Shown here: piece by piece, positions 36,801-48,044 of the stretch
Layout: every line of letters starts with the position of its first letter
Position numbering within the stretch: position 1 is the first letter of the stretch
Source: Camillea tinctor
Lineage: Eukaryota; Ascomycota; Sordariomycetes; Xylariales; Xylariaceae
Assembly: GCA_022578605.1 (NCBI GenBank)
Contig: MU394069.1
Location: forward strand, 310,001-374,000
Direction of reading: 5' to 3'
DNA length: 64,000 bases
The notes under the pieces: model-generated
What the model was told of the DNA's origin: nothing
The model's input: the letters and a program-made list of their open reading frames with translations, nothing else
Database searches by the model: none
Made by a program: the position numbers and the translations under genes

Positions 36801-38662
36801 ATGCGATTGATCTCTGCATTTGATATGTACCCTGCGGTCTCGGTGCACATTCCTGGTTTCGCGCCTGACTCCGGTCCAACAAATCCGCACATAGGACCGC
36901 TGCAATTCGGATCTGTCATTTTGAACGAACGGCCGTAACTGGAGATACCAACCGCGACTTTATTGCTCGGTGCGCCTGCTTTTGTAACTGAACACGAAGA
37001 GATTATTAGTTAACCGTGCGGAACCCGATATGAGTTGTATGAAGACTTACTCATAGCAAGAGCCAGTTCGGTTTCAGTGAGATTGACTACATGTGGTCAG
37101 TGTTAACTAGTATTAACGAGGACGAGATGTGATGGTATTCATTCTCTTACCATGGCTCCGTAGGCAGTTTCCAGCTGGGCACCCGTCATCCGCCCATTTG
37201 TTGCCGTAGTCCCATTGCCCTGAACAGTAACATCAAATTATGATTAGTTGACGCTTCTTAAACATATTTCTCAGAAACTCTTACCATGGAGGTCATAAGT
37301 CATGAAAACAATGTAATCCACAGTTTGGGCTATATTAGCGATAGAGAACGCTTTAAGGTACCAGTACGAAGCGGGGGCTGCTATGGACAACGATTTGCCC
37401 TCTGGCAACTTATCGCGCAACATCTTTAAGGTAGCAAGGTAATTTGGCCCATCGCTTTTTTGTCCCGGTGGAATGCCAGGGATATCGGGTGCCTACAACA
37501 ATATTCCTTTATTAGAGAGAGGACATAATATGTTGAGAGAAGAGAGACCTACACCTGGATATTCCCAATCAATGTCTACTCCATCCAACCCATGTTGGTT
37601 GACAAGATCGACAACAGCATCAGTGAAAGCCTCACGATTGTCAGGATCTGTCGCATGGCGCAACAAGTCATACGTGGCCGGGCTGGTCGACACACCCCAT
37701 CCCCCGAACGAGATGATGCGTTTCGTGCCCGAACCCAGGGCTATGAAATCGTCAAACTGCTTGTATGTGTCATTGATACCAACAGAGAGGTCTTCGTAGA
37801 TGTCGGCAAACGCCCAATGAATATGTGTGTAGCCTCGGCCACCTAGAGACTTGGCTTGCATGTGCATGCATGGGCGGTCCATGTTCCACGACTCGTAGTA
37901 TCCGACCCGGATAGGATGCTGGGGTCCATACTGGTTGTTGACAATATCAGTGCCGCAATTGTATACGCACCCGTTGGAACCAGGCGGGCCCGTGCCGGGG
38001 TTGCCAAACTCGCCGTGCGTGGGTATGCAAAACTCGTTTGTTGTTCCGCACTGGCCCCACACATTACAGCATACGTTCAGGGGGCATGGGTTGAGCCCCG
38101 CAAGCCCGTCTTTGCTTCCCGGTTTAGGCGGCTCAGATCCGGGGACCGTAGGGCCGCAGATAGACCCGTTCACTGGGGACGGCATGGGAGCGTCACCGCT
38201 GCTGAGACAGATGCGCAACCCAAGCTCCAGGCCCCTTTTGCAGCTGTTGAAGCCCCACGTCGTGACCTTGTTGAACTCGTCAATGTCGGACGCGTTGAGA
38301 CCATTCTTCACAGCAATAGAAGCGCATGAGTCGTCTGACTCGACAACGTAAGATGCGCAGGTGCCATTTGGCAACGGCTTGGGACGAATATCAGGAAGTG
38401 AGCCTGCGGAGCAGCAGACGCGTTGGCCTGGCTGCAGGCTTCCGCATAGATCTGGATCTGGGTTATACTTCTGAAGATCGTCCCCTGAGATGCCGCACTC
38501 TTTAGCTAGGGAACCACAGCTATCTCCGGACTTAACGGTTGCCGTCTTGCAGTCGGCCCGGGGAAATATGGGGACCTTGTTCTTGAGTACCTGCCCCCAA
38601 GAAGCTGAGACTGAGGGAGGACCAAGACCGATGGCCACTAATAGGGTGACCACCAGCTTCAT
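33826..38662 (-). CDS. Large secreted GH18 chitinase with two LysM and a chitin-binding domain (subgroup C type)
   Basis: Six exons, 38662-37553, 37492-37285, 37219-37151, 37086-37051, 36987-36730 and 36635-33826, encode 1496 residues; the introns are 60, 65, 64, 63 and 94 nt. Start MKLVVTLLVAIGLG is a signal peptide of about 20 residues; an upstream in-frame TTG is not used. Two LysM modules lie at about 37-85 (KTATVKSGDSCGSLAKECGI) and 100-150, and a ChtBD1 hevein-like cysteine cluster (CPLNVCCNVWGQCG) at about 188-220. The GH18 barrel starts near 250 (IRVGYYESWN) and has SFGG, the catalytic DGVDIDWE with acid Glu367, MTYDLHG, YGRSFKM and WAVDLQEF near 600. The 900-residue tail is Thr/Pro-rich, then cysteine-bearing, with a GS tract and a Pro-Thr linker near the C-terminus. 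Such chitinases are related to the alpha subunit of yeast killer toxins and degrade fungal or insect chitin outside the cell. No companion LysM effector gene is seen next to it. Confidence 0.93.
34188..34222 (-). repeat. Hexanucleotide repeat coding for Gly-Ser
   Basis: About six copies of the unit CGCTCC (+ strand), read on the minus strand as alternating Gly-Ser in the chitinase tail. It is in frame, so copy-number change would only alter linker length. Confidence 0.85.
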
Positions 38663-39769
38663 TTTTGGAATAGTGAAGTCAACTTGAATCAAAATTCCAA
38701 GTGGAAGCGGGACTTCGTGTCAAAGAATTGCGTAAGTATCTTATGATGACCAAGCCTGAGTATCAAGCATTTAGAGCGACAGAGACCCAATGTAGGAGTT
38801 AAGGATACCGACGCATAAGCATTCATAAGGACATGTTGGAAACCATGGCTTTATAGCCATCTTCACACCCGAGTTGGCCCAGGAATCAGTCACGACTCAA
38901 CTATTGGCAAAAGAGACAACTCTGATCACCACCACATGATCGAAATTTCCATGCCCAACTCAAAGAAGAGGGGGTTCCATTGGTGTTACTCGATAAGCTG
39001 ACATTATTGGATACACTATGTCCAACTACATGATATCATAGTATAGCACATGGTTTCCTCCTCTCCTCGACTAGATTCTGTTGCGAGACTGGTTGCATTC
39101 TCAGAGCTGGAGGATTCGATGAATCCAGGTTCTCGTAGATATTTCCTATCTCATTGGCTCCTCTTCCGTCTACAGTATCTCTCCCCGTATTGACTCTTCG
39201 GCTGCGTGCACAACGCTGTTCGAGTCTCATACGACGTCAGTCGCTTATAACACCATATATTAGAAGCTATACAGAGATGCTTATTCTCTATACTCAGTAT
39301 AGCCTTGCCGTAAGCATGATCTGCTGACTTGATCGATCTTCACCACATTGGTTCTAGTTGTGGACTATCAGTAAGATAATGTAACGTTCTCTAGACTATA
39401 GACCTCTTGTGAGGTATAATTTTCAGGTGTCGGTTAAAAGAAACTTCCCCTGTATGTCTATCGTAAAGGTGAGTTCAAAATCTGATAGGATTTCGAACCC
39501 TGAACGTCATTGGGTAATTCAAACCCCATTGTGACATGAAAATAACGAACGAGAGACACGTGAGAATCTGACTTTCTCTGTAGTGCATGTCTAACAACTA
39601 TCGGAAATGTGACCTATGAGTTGAATGCAGTACACACTCCGTGCCATTCCCTTCATAATATTGAGTTTGGAAAATGAATCAAGACAACGGCTACTTGATA
39701 TGGAACGATCATCTTCTCCCCGCTTTGCCTTTACGAGACTTGCGTATTGGACATGCCCATGTAATATAA
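38663..39769. other. Intergenic between divergent chitinase and membrane protein genes
   Basis: Bidirectional promoter region of about 1.1 kb. A 64-codon minus frame at 39036-39230 lacks motifs. A short inverted B-box-like GGGTTCGAAATCC near 39488 does not extend into a tRNA. Nothing else supported. Confidence 0.5.
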
Positions 39770-41992
39770 ATGACCCCTGACGGTTTTCAGCTCGTAGTCT
39801 TCACCTTCTTAGTATGGCTAAAGAAACGTATGCGATGTGTGACAACTATGACCTATATCTGCCGGAGTCATCAACCTCCCCTCGATTTGAGTCAACACTA
39901 TTCTCAACAAATTGGCCGGTTTCTTACGCTGCTTCAAAGTATGAACGGACCTAGAGCACAGCTGTGTCCAACGTTCGGCATGGCCTCTCGTCTCCCAAAC
40001 ATTATGTTCGCTGCTCTAAGTGTTACAGCCCTTCATCACATAACCCAGATCTCCAGCCCTTCGGCCGATTCTGAGCATGTCTTTGAGACACTTTCTACTT
40101 TTTGGTCGAAAGGACAATTATTCATCGAAACATTTCCTCCCCTACCTCTGCTCGCCGCGGGATATCCGACCGCTTATTCTTGGCTTGGTAAATACAGCGA
40201 AGTGTTATTTGCCTCCTTGTTAGTTTGGAAGTTATTTTCTTATAATCTCAGGCCGTGCTGGTGGGTGGGAGTATTATGTGCAGTGGTCTCTTCTTTCATA
40301 AGCACATCTTCCAACAGGGTTTCAATCCTTGCTAGCTCTGAGAGAATTTCTGCATGCACTTTGCTGGTTGTCGCCTTACGCATCCCGTCGATTTTGTCTA
40401 GCGAGAAAAGCATCGTCGAGTGTGTGGGAGGGTTTCTTGAGTTATGTGTCGTGGCGGCTGGCATGCTCGGCACTAACACTGTTGACGTAATGGTTTCTTA
40501 TCTCCTTCTAGCACTAGCCAGAATTATTTGGGTGTGCCATCGTCCTCAGAACGGGGCCGTATTTTATACCACCTTAGTCATCGCCCGTACGGTGTTACTG
40601 CCTCCATGTCTACTTTGCCTCGTTTACGGCGCTATATTCCCATTCTCAGAGGTCGCAGCCGGGGGCAACTATAACCTTTCTTACTTGAAACCTTTTGAAC
40701 GACGCCTTCTCAGTCCAGCAATGATCAGTTTATCTTCATGCCAGCCCCTGGGGAAGCTTACTTCCCACAGGCCCATGTCATTGTACATTCAGCGGGCCGG
40801 ATTTCTCTGGACTGATCCCCTCGTCTGGCGAGAGTCCACCGGAATATTTGATGAGGCCAATACAGAGGACGACGACGGTACCAGGATATATGCCGCGGAC
40901 GGACACTCCATCGTCAACATGGAGCAGCAAGATGAGCCCCAGAGAGTCTTCTTTGCCGATCCCATTGCGCGTCGCCATCCTTGGATACTGGAGGCGGCAT
41001 CAGGCACGGCTCCTGAGACAGACGTTCTGTCACAGCGAGAACCTATTCACGTACGCAGCCAGACAATGGGACGGTATCTTTCGGTAGTGCGTGGGAAGCC
41101 TTCAATTGTGGACAGAGAACTAGGCATGCACCTTGACGACAGCGAGCCTTTCATGCGTTTTGAAGTTGGGTGAGTGTCTTGATGTCCAGTTTTGGTTCTA
41201 TTTATTCCATTTTTTAAAAACCCTTAAAGTTTAACATAGATATACCTACTACCAGCATGTATCAAACTCCATCTTCCAACAGCACCTGGATACTAGAGAA
41301 GGGCGGGGGAGAGTGGGGCGATGGGTTGCGCCTCTACCACCCGGTTTTTAGGTGTTACTTAGCCACCAGTTTCCGCACATACATCGACTATGACGGTGAT
41401 GCGGGTAACGACACTGTGAAACAGGCTATCAGCCGCATTTCCGAAGCCGTGTGCACGCGTGGCGTGAGCAGAAGCGCGTCTCTTTTAGGGATCGTTGAAG
41501 GTAAGTAGGGTGGATTGGGTATGTCATATGTTGGATATTAGTTAGGTTATGGTTACTGATCACCATACGTCTACTGCAGGAAATCCGCAACATTGTTTAC
41601 AGAAGGACTCGGTTCCATTGCTACAGCGAGGATGGCTACTTGCACAAGCAACTGTGGACCTGTATAGGTGGAGGCGACAATATAGTGTCACACTGGAACT
41701 GCCAGACCCTTTCACCAAAAACCACGAGTCGGGAACTGTTCTCTCTGTTGAAGAAGTTGTGGTAGGGGGTTTTCTCGTGCTTCACTTAATACGAACTCTG
41801 TGTCGAAGAAGGCGATGGTTGGTGAGACGAAAGCCAAGTGCTTTGAGGGAGGCCACCTTGTTTGTCTCAGCGGTGCATGTCTGGTCTCATGTAGCAGTGT
41901 ACTGGTGTTTTGGTGTGACTCGGTGGGGTGGTAGTCTGTTGGTTGTTGGCCTTTCATTGGTAGGGATCCAGGAAATGTTGCTTGAACTGTAA
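39770..41992 (+). CDS. Polytopic membrane protein with MIR-like segment, remotely resembling protein O-mannosyltransferases
   Basis: Three exons, 39770-41169, 41283-41500 and 41580-41992, with in-phase introns of 113 and 79 nt, give 676 residues. Residues about 85-290 contain at least six hydrophobic helices. They are followed by a soluble part with beta-trefoil-like repeats (PMSLYIQRAGFLW..., EPIHVRSQTMGRYLSVVRG, GLRLYHPVFRCYLATS), in which an Arg/His-x-x-(T/V)xxYL pattern recalls MIR repeats. Two or three more helices lie at the C-terminus. This order (helices, MIR, helices) is that of Pmt mannosyltransferases, but the N-terminal DE motif and catalytic loops are not visible and the protein is shorter than the usual 740-900. 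A degenerate Pmt-like relative or an independent MIR membrane protein are both possible. The first Met is taken; a start at the later in-frame Met near residue 26 cannot be excluded. Confidence 0.55.
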
Positions 41993-42509
41993 CAACAACC
42001 TTCCTATATATTATCGTGATGGTGGTGTTGTAATGTGGATGTATAAGGAATAGATGAACAGTCAGCTCAGCTAACAGTGGTGGGCTTCATATATCACATA
42101 TGTGTGTGACCTTCTTTCTCACTCGTTCCCTGTCAGTCTGACTAAGACGTTGTCTTACCTACCAACAGGTAGGGTTATAGCCTGTACATATAGCCCCTTT
42201 AGGTAGGTATGTATGTAAGATGACGGCATGCGACAGCAAGGCTCACACTTCAACGTCATTATAAGGTTTAGTAAATTACCCCATCCACAGCCTAGCCAGG
42301 TACAGTACCCTACCCTACCTAAAGTATAATTAGCTAGCGAGGAGCTCTGGGACTTCTGTTCTCCAATCATTCTTACAACAACCGAAAATATCATAAACCA
42401 CCTATATTAGTGTATAAACTTAGTATACTACTAACTGTGTAATACATCCAACACCAAATCCCCATTCCCACTCCTCCCGTCTCTTCAAACTCAACCCAAT
42501 ACAAAAAAA
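41993..42509. other. Intergenic spacer
   Basis: Contains TACCTACC/GGTAGG inverted words around 42155-42215 and an A-rich leader directly before the next ATG. No gene. Confidence 0.5.
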
Positions 42510-43319
42510 ATGCAGCCGACTGAGGCAGAAATCTCGGCTGCGCTAACGCATTACCGCGAGCGCATCGTCTCCCACAACCGCGAAGCTTTCTCCCGGTTTA
42601 TCCACATTGCTGAGACCGCCGAGCCCAATGCTCCCAAGAGCCCCGCGGGATTAGCCTCAGGTCGCCTGCGCTTCATTCGCAACCTCCTCGGCATTACTCG
42701 CCCCGAGCTGCACCAGGACCCCACTGAGCGCATCGACGTCCCCGCCGACGTCATCCGGAAGTGGCCTGAGCTCGTGCGCATCTTTCACCTGGACGGCGTC
42801 CACATTGGTCGAGACGCCGAGAAGCGTGAGCGTGACCGCGCCGCTTACAGAGAAGGTATTCTGAACGGACTGCGAGACACGGACCTGGAATTCCCTAATG
42901 ACTTTTGGATTCTGATGGGCCATGTGGATAGCCTTGAGGGCCACGGCTGGCCGCAGTATCACGAGCACGGACAGCAGAGCCGCTTCTGGGACGGGTTGGG
43001 CGAGTTCGCATCCGAGGTGGAACAGAGACTAGTCGACCCTGACGAGCTTGACCTGGAGAGTTGGGAGGTTTTGGCTGGCTGGGAGTGCGGAAGTGGGCCC
43101 GAGACGACAAGCTATGTGCTCTACTGTCGTGCAGAGGAGGAGGAGGAGGATGAAGATAATGACGACACTAGCTGGCGGTGGCGGTACGTGGCCGACATGG
43201 GACAGAATGGCGTCGAAGTCTTTGACAATGTGGTGGAGCTACTGCAGTGGTACGAGGAGCTTCATGTACCAGATCTAGATCATTTGGACTGGTACACAGA
43301 CAAGGTCTTCAGCGACTGA
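42510..43319 (+). CDS. Acidic soluble protein, SUKH (Smi1/Knr4)-like
   Basis: Intronless, 269 residues, starting at an ATG after eight A. There is no signal peptide or membrane segment. The N-terminal 70 residues are helical and charged. The middle has PNDFWILMGHVDSLEGHGW, followed by WEVLAGWECGSGPETTSYVLYC (quoted in part: GWECGSGPETTSY), an acidic EEEEEDEDNDD loop, WRWRYVADMG and a closing helix with VELLQWYEEL. A Pro-x-(D/E)-hydrophobic start, a glycine-aspartate loop and a terminal W-Y-E-containing helix are typical of the SUKH fold of Smi1/Knr4 cell-wall regulators and many fungal paralogues. Similarity is by eye only, so the family call is tentative. GC-rich coding sequence between AT-rich flanks supports a real gene. 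Confidence 0.7.
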   Translation: MQPTEAEISAALTHYRERIVSHNREAFSRFIHIAETAEPNAPKSPAGLASGRLRFIRNLLGITRPELHQDPTERIDVPADVIRKWPELVRIFHLDGVHIGRDAEKRERDRAAYREGILNGLRDTDLEFPNDFWILMGHVDSLEGHGWPQYHEHGQQSRFWDGLGEFASEVEQRLVDPDELDLESWEVLAGWECGSGPETTSYVLYCRAEEEEEDEDNDDTSWRWRYVADMGQNGVEVFDNVVELLQWYEELHVPDLDHLDWYTDKVFSD

Positions 43320-44953
43320 AACCCGTATCACACATGATAGCGCGAGCAGAGGCGTACACTTACCTATATCTATCTGCCGTTTCGTACAATCACGATGGTA
43401 ATCTTAATATTTTCAAACTAGGTAGTCATAATGTTTCCAGCTTTGCTGCTGTGACGAGCCTATTTCTGTCCTTGCTTAATCAATCTATAGAGCAGTTTTG
43501 TCGTAGCTATTTATTCAACTGATGCAGATTTGATAGGCAGTAATATCATTCCTGTAAGAATGAACTCTAAACTTAGCTATTTATAATTATGGTGCGTTTG
43601 AAACGGGTCCCTTTATTTCTCTTTGTCTAGCATGTTGCACCTAAAGATCTAAGCCAAGGACGATATTCCCTCCGGGCAGCGGAATCGCCATGGTATAGCA
43701 CAAGCTTATGCTCCTGTACCGACTGGGTACAATGCGTTTCACTCGCAGGTTACGCATCACACGGTTTAACATGGGGCGATAACACAGTGATGACTCCTGC
43801 CGTTGAAAAGTGCTAAGAAGAGGAACAGGATTATGCAAGAATTTAAACAAAGTAACCTGGGAAATGTGGTGGGGTTGTCATATATTGTGCTTTTGGATTA
43901 ATAAAATCCGCTGATTGTGTTGCAATGATTGGTGGCGTTGAAGAACAAATAATAGCAATTCTAAGTACGTTTTCCCCCGACTTTATTTGACACCCTCGTG
44001 CTTCTATGCTTGGGGTAGCGGGCTTCCATGTAGGCTATGACATGGATGCGATTCTACTAAGCACGCAAGGTAGTATGCATATCTCCCATCACACATATAA
44101 TTTTTAGTTATTATCTATAACTATTCTTAAATACGGATCTCTATCTATGGGTCAGTGCTTCACAGATGAGGATATCACTTCTCAATAAGTAATATAGCGA
44201 CGTTTTCCACTTCACAGTTTATGGCAAAAGATCATTGGTCAGCCAACTTCATTGCTATAGAGATTTACTGAGCATTGTAACTTCAATAACTATCAAGCTA
44301 AACCAATGACGAAAGTGATTATATTGATCGAATGGCGAGTTTTCATCCAAACACTTAACAGGTAGGTGGGGGGTAGATATGTGTTGTCAGCAAATCAAGG
44401 GCACTTATTAGTCTCATTAAATAGTTGGCCTCAACCTATAAAAATAATTTACAACCCTACCAATTTTCTGGTCCGATGTAACTCCTTGAAGATCTTGCAC
44501 AGATCTATCATATACAGATTAATAAGCGTAAGGGTAATAGGCGGCTCTGCGATTTATAGACTTATAGGAGATTCAGCATAGAAACCTATGGGCAAAAGTA
44601 ACTTTAGCCCGAGGTTTTAAAAAGTTACTATTGAATAGACATAACGAAAATACATATCTCTATATACACATATCCTTTTCTCAACGAGTGGCGATCTAAT
44701 TTAGAGGATTGTTACGTAAATAACACCTACATTACTATACGCAACTTCATTGCTTGACCCCTTATTATATGACTATAAAGTATCCAACTTCCCTCTTAAA
44801 ATCCTATTTACTTTGATTTATTAACACACCATTACAGAATACAGCACACACTGATATCACCATAAATTATAACATTAGCTAAAACAACTATATTCTTTCC
44901 AGCTTTTAAAAAATTGTTACTAAGTTCCACTCAATATCTCATTAACAAGCACA
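43320..44953. other. AT-rich intergenic DNA
   Basis: No gene supported. Frames at 43641-43850 and 44366-44581 have no motif. The last 150 bases before 44954 are A-rich and probably contain the leader of the secreted protein gene. Confidence 0.5.
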
Positions 44954-45744
44954 ATGCAGCTCACTAAGACCGCTGGTTTTATCTTTACTTTACATCTTGG
45001 TGCCGTTTATGCAGCTACTCTCCCCATTTCCAGTGAAATGGGAGGGGTGGCTGCTGTCAGCTCAGAAGTACACCAAGCGATTGAAACACCGGGATTGGAA
45101 CGAAGAGCACTAGCAGGTATATTACGATTTCCGTTCTCAAGATTTGTTGTTAATATCCTGTATTCTGAAACTGGGACTCACTAATGGACTTGGATCAACA
45201 GAGCAGTCAGATATTCTGATCAAAAGAGTCGACTGGAAAGACTGGTTTGAGGAACACTGGGAGGCGGCCTCCTTCTTAAGTATTAACCCCCTACCTTCCC
45301 CATAATTTCATCTTTATTCTTTTCCCTTTCTAGGTCTTAGAATCGACGTTTTAGTTCGTTCTGCACCTCAACACGAAAATACACATTTGTGACTTCCTGG
45401 GTGGTGGTAGTCACTGACGCAATGCCTTAACAGTACTCCTTAGCTCCTTGAAGGAAAAAGACACCTCGTTCCCAGACGAAGGCAAGGCGAATTATAACGA
45501 AAAGCTTTATGAACTTTACGACCAGATTGAGGAGAAATACCCTGGTTGGAAGAAGGGAGGGGATACTCTTCGGGAAAAGTTTAAGAAGGAGCTTAAGGCA
45601 TCTGATGGCTATGCTTTACCATCTTCGGATATCATAGGACAGGCGAGAGAAGCCGTAGGGGATATAAGCGGGCCGGCTAAGAAAAAGCTGGAAAAGGAAC
45701 TTGACGAGAGTGCTTTTCAATTATTTGGTCTCAAACATTCTTAG
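44954..45744 (+). CDS. Small secreted protein with dibasic propeptide site (candidate effector)
   Basis: Three exons, 44954-45116, 45202-45279 and 45434-45744, give 183 residues. Introns of 85 nt (CTAAT branch) and 154 nt keep the frame. Residues 1-21 form a signal peptide (MQLTKTAGFIFTLHLGAVYA). A proregion ends in LERR at about residue 51, a likely kexin-type site. The mature protein has EQSDILIKRVDWKDWFEEHWE, a short hydrophobic patch at the exon 2/3 junction, and a charged helical C-terminal half rich in Lys/Glu (YNEKLYELYDQIEEKYPGWK). It lacks cysteines. No family is recognised. It stands in AT-rich, gene-poor surroundings, as secreted effector candidates often do. The second intron contains an alternative acceptor near 45335, so exon 3 could differ. 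Confidence 0.62.
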
Positions 45745-46599
45745 GAGCCATTGATACCAAGTTGGGCAGTCACTTTTCTACATTGACTAACTGACTACGA
45801 AGGCCATAAATCTGAGGACCTAGTCTTCAAATGATGAAATTTATTGAGTACCTACTTTGTTAGTTAGTTGAAAATTAGGTAGAAGGTGATATTTTCTTAG
45901 GTTTATGGGACGGAACAGTAGAATGTCATTCGTTATATTCAAAGCTACACTTCATATGTCGGCTCAATGTGATTATACACTCGGTTTAATAAGGACAACT
46001 CATCGAAGCAAATACGAAAGTATTACGTGCCCAGTTTAACTTATAATGAGGCACTAGATCTGACTATACCAATTCGTATACTGAGTTGTATTCCTTCGGT
46101 TAAACTGTATGAAAGTTTTGAAAGGTTTATTTACTTAGCAATCTTGACATGGTTGGTACCTAGCACCTAGGGGTAGGTATAGTGAGATTTTCAGTCAAGA
46201 GCAATGATAGGGCAGGATAGCTACCCATAACCTTCTCCGTGTTACCGCATTTATTAACAGTTAGTGATCAATTTCCTACCATTCAAAAGGACGATATGCA
46301 TCTAATTATTTCTTCGTAATATGCAACCGTTATGCATATAGCTGTTATTATGAACCTAGATGAGTTAGATGATTACTAACAGTATCAACCCTTTCTATAC
46401 TAAGTAGAAGCCACCAGAGTGTTATCATAGGCTGACTCGATGTGTTTTTGCAAAAATGGCCAACCTCGAGCGCCCATTCTGTTGAAGTAAGTGATCTGTG
46501 CGTACCACACCTATACTGCATATAAGACATTCCTACAGGTAAGCCCTCAAAGCCTACCACTTCTCCTCTAACAACCAATACACATTTTGGCAACATACC
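45745..46599. other. Intergenic spacer
   Basis: AT-rich, with GGTACCTAGCACCTAGGGG near 46154-46172. A 90-codon minus frame at 46348-46620 has no motif and overlaps the relic promoter. Nothing supported. Confidence 0.45.
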
Positions 46600-48044
46600 T
46601 AAACTTAACACATTCCGCATTTTTGTAGTAGGAGCCGGAGTAGGCGGTTTGGTAGCGTCTAAATGCCTTCAGAAGCTAGGCATCGATCATGTGGTTCTGA
46701 AGCAGCATAACGAGGTGGCTCCACCGCTTGGGGCAGGTATCTCAATGTGGCCTCACGCTATGAGAATCCTGCACCAGCTTGGATACGAAGATGCCCTGCA
46801 ATCAGCTGCCATTCCAATATGCAACTTCTTATGCAGAGACCTAACAGGCTGTCTGATTCACAACAATGCGCTCTATAATTTGGTACAGAAAAAGTGATTA
46901 TAGCAAATCACCAGTGCATTGATTGGTCCCCCCTATTAGGTTCCGGGCAAAGAATATTTCAGTGGGACTCTGCCTATCGAGATTTCTAGCATAGACGAGC
47001 TAATAAGTAGATTACTGGTAGCCACGGTAGGGGATTTCTCCCGTTTGAAAGACAAGAATTCCTGCAGATACTGTACGACGGACTTCCTGACAAGTCATAT
47101 ATCAGGACGAATGCCAGAGTCGAAGGTATTGCACAGCTTCAAAACTCGGTCGAGGCCAAGCTGAGCGACAGCAGTACGGAAACGGGTGATATGGTTCTAG
47201 GGTGTGATGGAGTTCACAGCTCAACGCGGTCCATCATGTGGGATTTTGCTACTAGGGTATCTCCAGGCTTGATTCAGGTCAAGGAGAAGACCTGTAAGTT
47301 AGCTCGCCTCAGCCCGGATAGAGAAAAGGAAAGGTAAAAAGATGTATGGAGAATTGCAGACGAATTATTCAACGCAAGCTCTCGTGATAGCTCTTAAGAC
47401 GTCGTGGAAGACGCTCGTCCTAATGACGCCCACAATACCTGAACTAGGCGAGCGAGATCTCTCGGTTACCTATCTATAACCATGGGCTCAAAATCCTAGC
47501 AACATCGCAACCACACGCCGTGTGCTTCTTCGTTATTTTCGCACTCGATTAGCCGTAGACGTGGCCGAGCCGTGATCACTAAACCGAGGAGGACGCACAG
47601 GCTCTAGCTGACCTCGTTGCCGATATTTGGCGACGCCGTAACCGCGCATCCGTTATCGCCCTTCAGGAGGGGGTCATGGAACATTGGCATCGTGGGAGGA
47701 TTACCTTGACAGGGGATACCGTACACAAGGTATGTAGATTACGAAGGGGAGATGATCAAAACATCAGCCGCTTTATGATCGGCTGCAACAATACTGAATC
47801 TTTCGAGGCCCAGGTCCATCCAAACCTCGCCTTTGGTGGCAATTCGGCCATTGGAGGTGTCGTCACCGCTATCAACCATATCCAACGTGCAGTCGAGGCC
47901 ACACGAGGGTGCCGGCCCAGTAGCATGGCCCTGAGCGCAGCCTTTGCCACGTACGAGAGCGAGCAGAGGCAGCGTCTGAAGGGGATCTTGGAAATGAGCA
48001 ACTGGGTGGCCAAGATGCACACGTACGTTACGTACTCTAGGTAG
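46600..48044 (+). pseudogene. Decayed FAD-dependent monooxygenase
   Basis: Fragments in order match a class A flavoprotein monooxygenase of the PaxM/salicylate-hydroxylase kind. The dinucleotide fold FVVGAGVGGLVASKCLQKLG (46619 on) is followed by a region interrupted after 46896, then RQEFLQILYDGLPDKSY to LGCDGVHSSTR (47040-47293) with the second FAD motif, an intron (about 47294-47358), and TNYSTQALVIALK. After a frameshift near 47477 come QPHAVCFFVIFALD and then TAG at 47550, TAG at 47556 and TAA at 47580, all in one frame. Further on are ALADLVADIWRRRN, GRITLTGDTVHKV, an intron, and VHPNLAFGGNSAIGG, ending early at 48044. There is no initiator Met in frame with the first fragment. Intact relatives act in secondary metabolism; this copy cannot make a full enzyme. 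Confidence 0.82.

Noticed and set aside
46348..46620. A 90-codon minus-strand frame over the relic's upstream region
   Set aside because: No motif; lies in AT-rich flank and overlaps the start of the monooxygenase relic.
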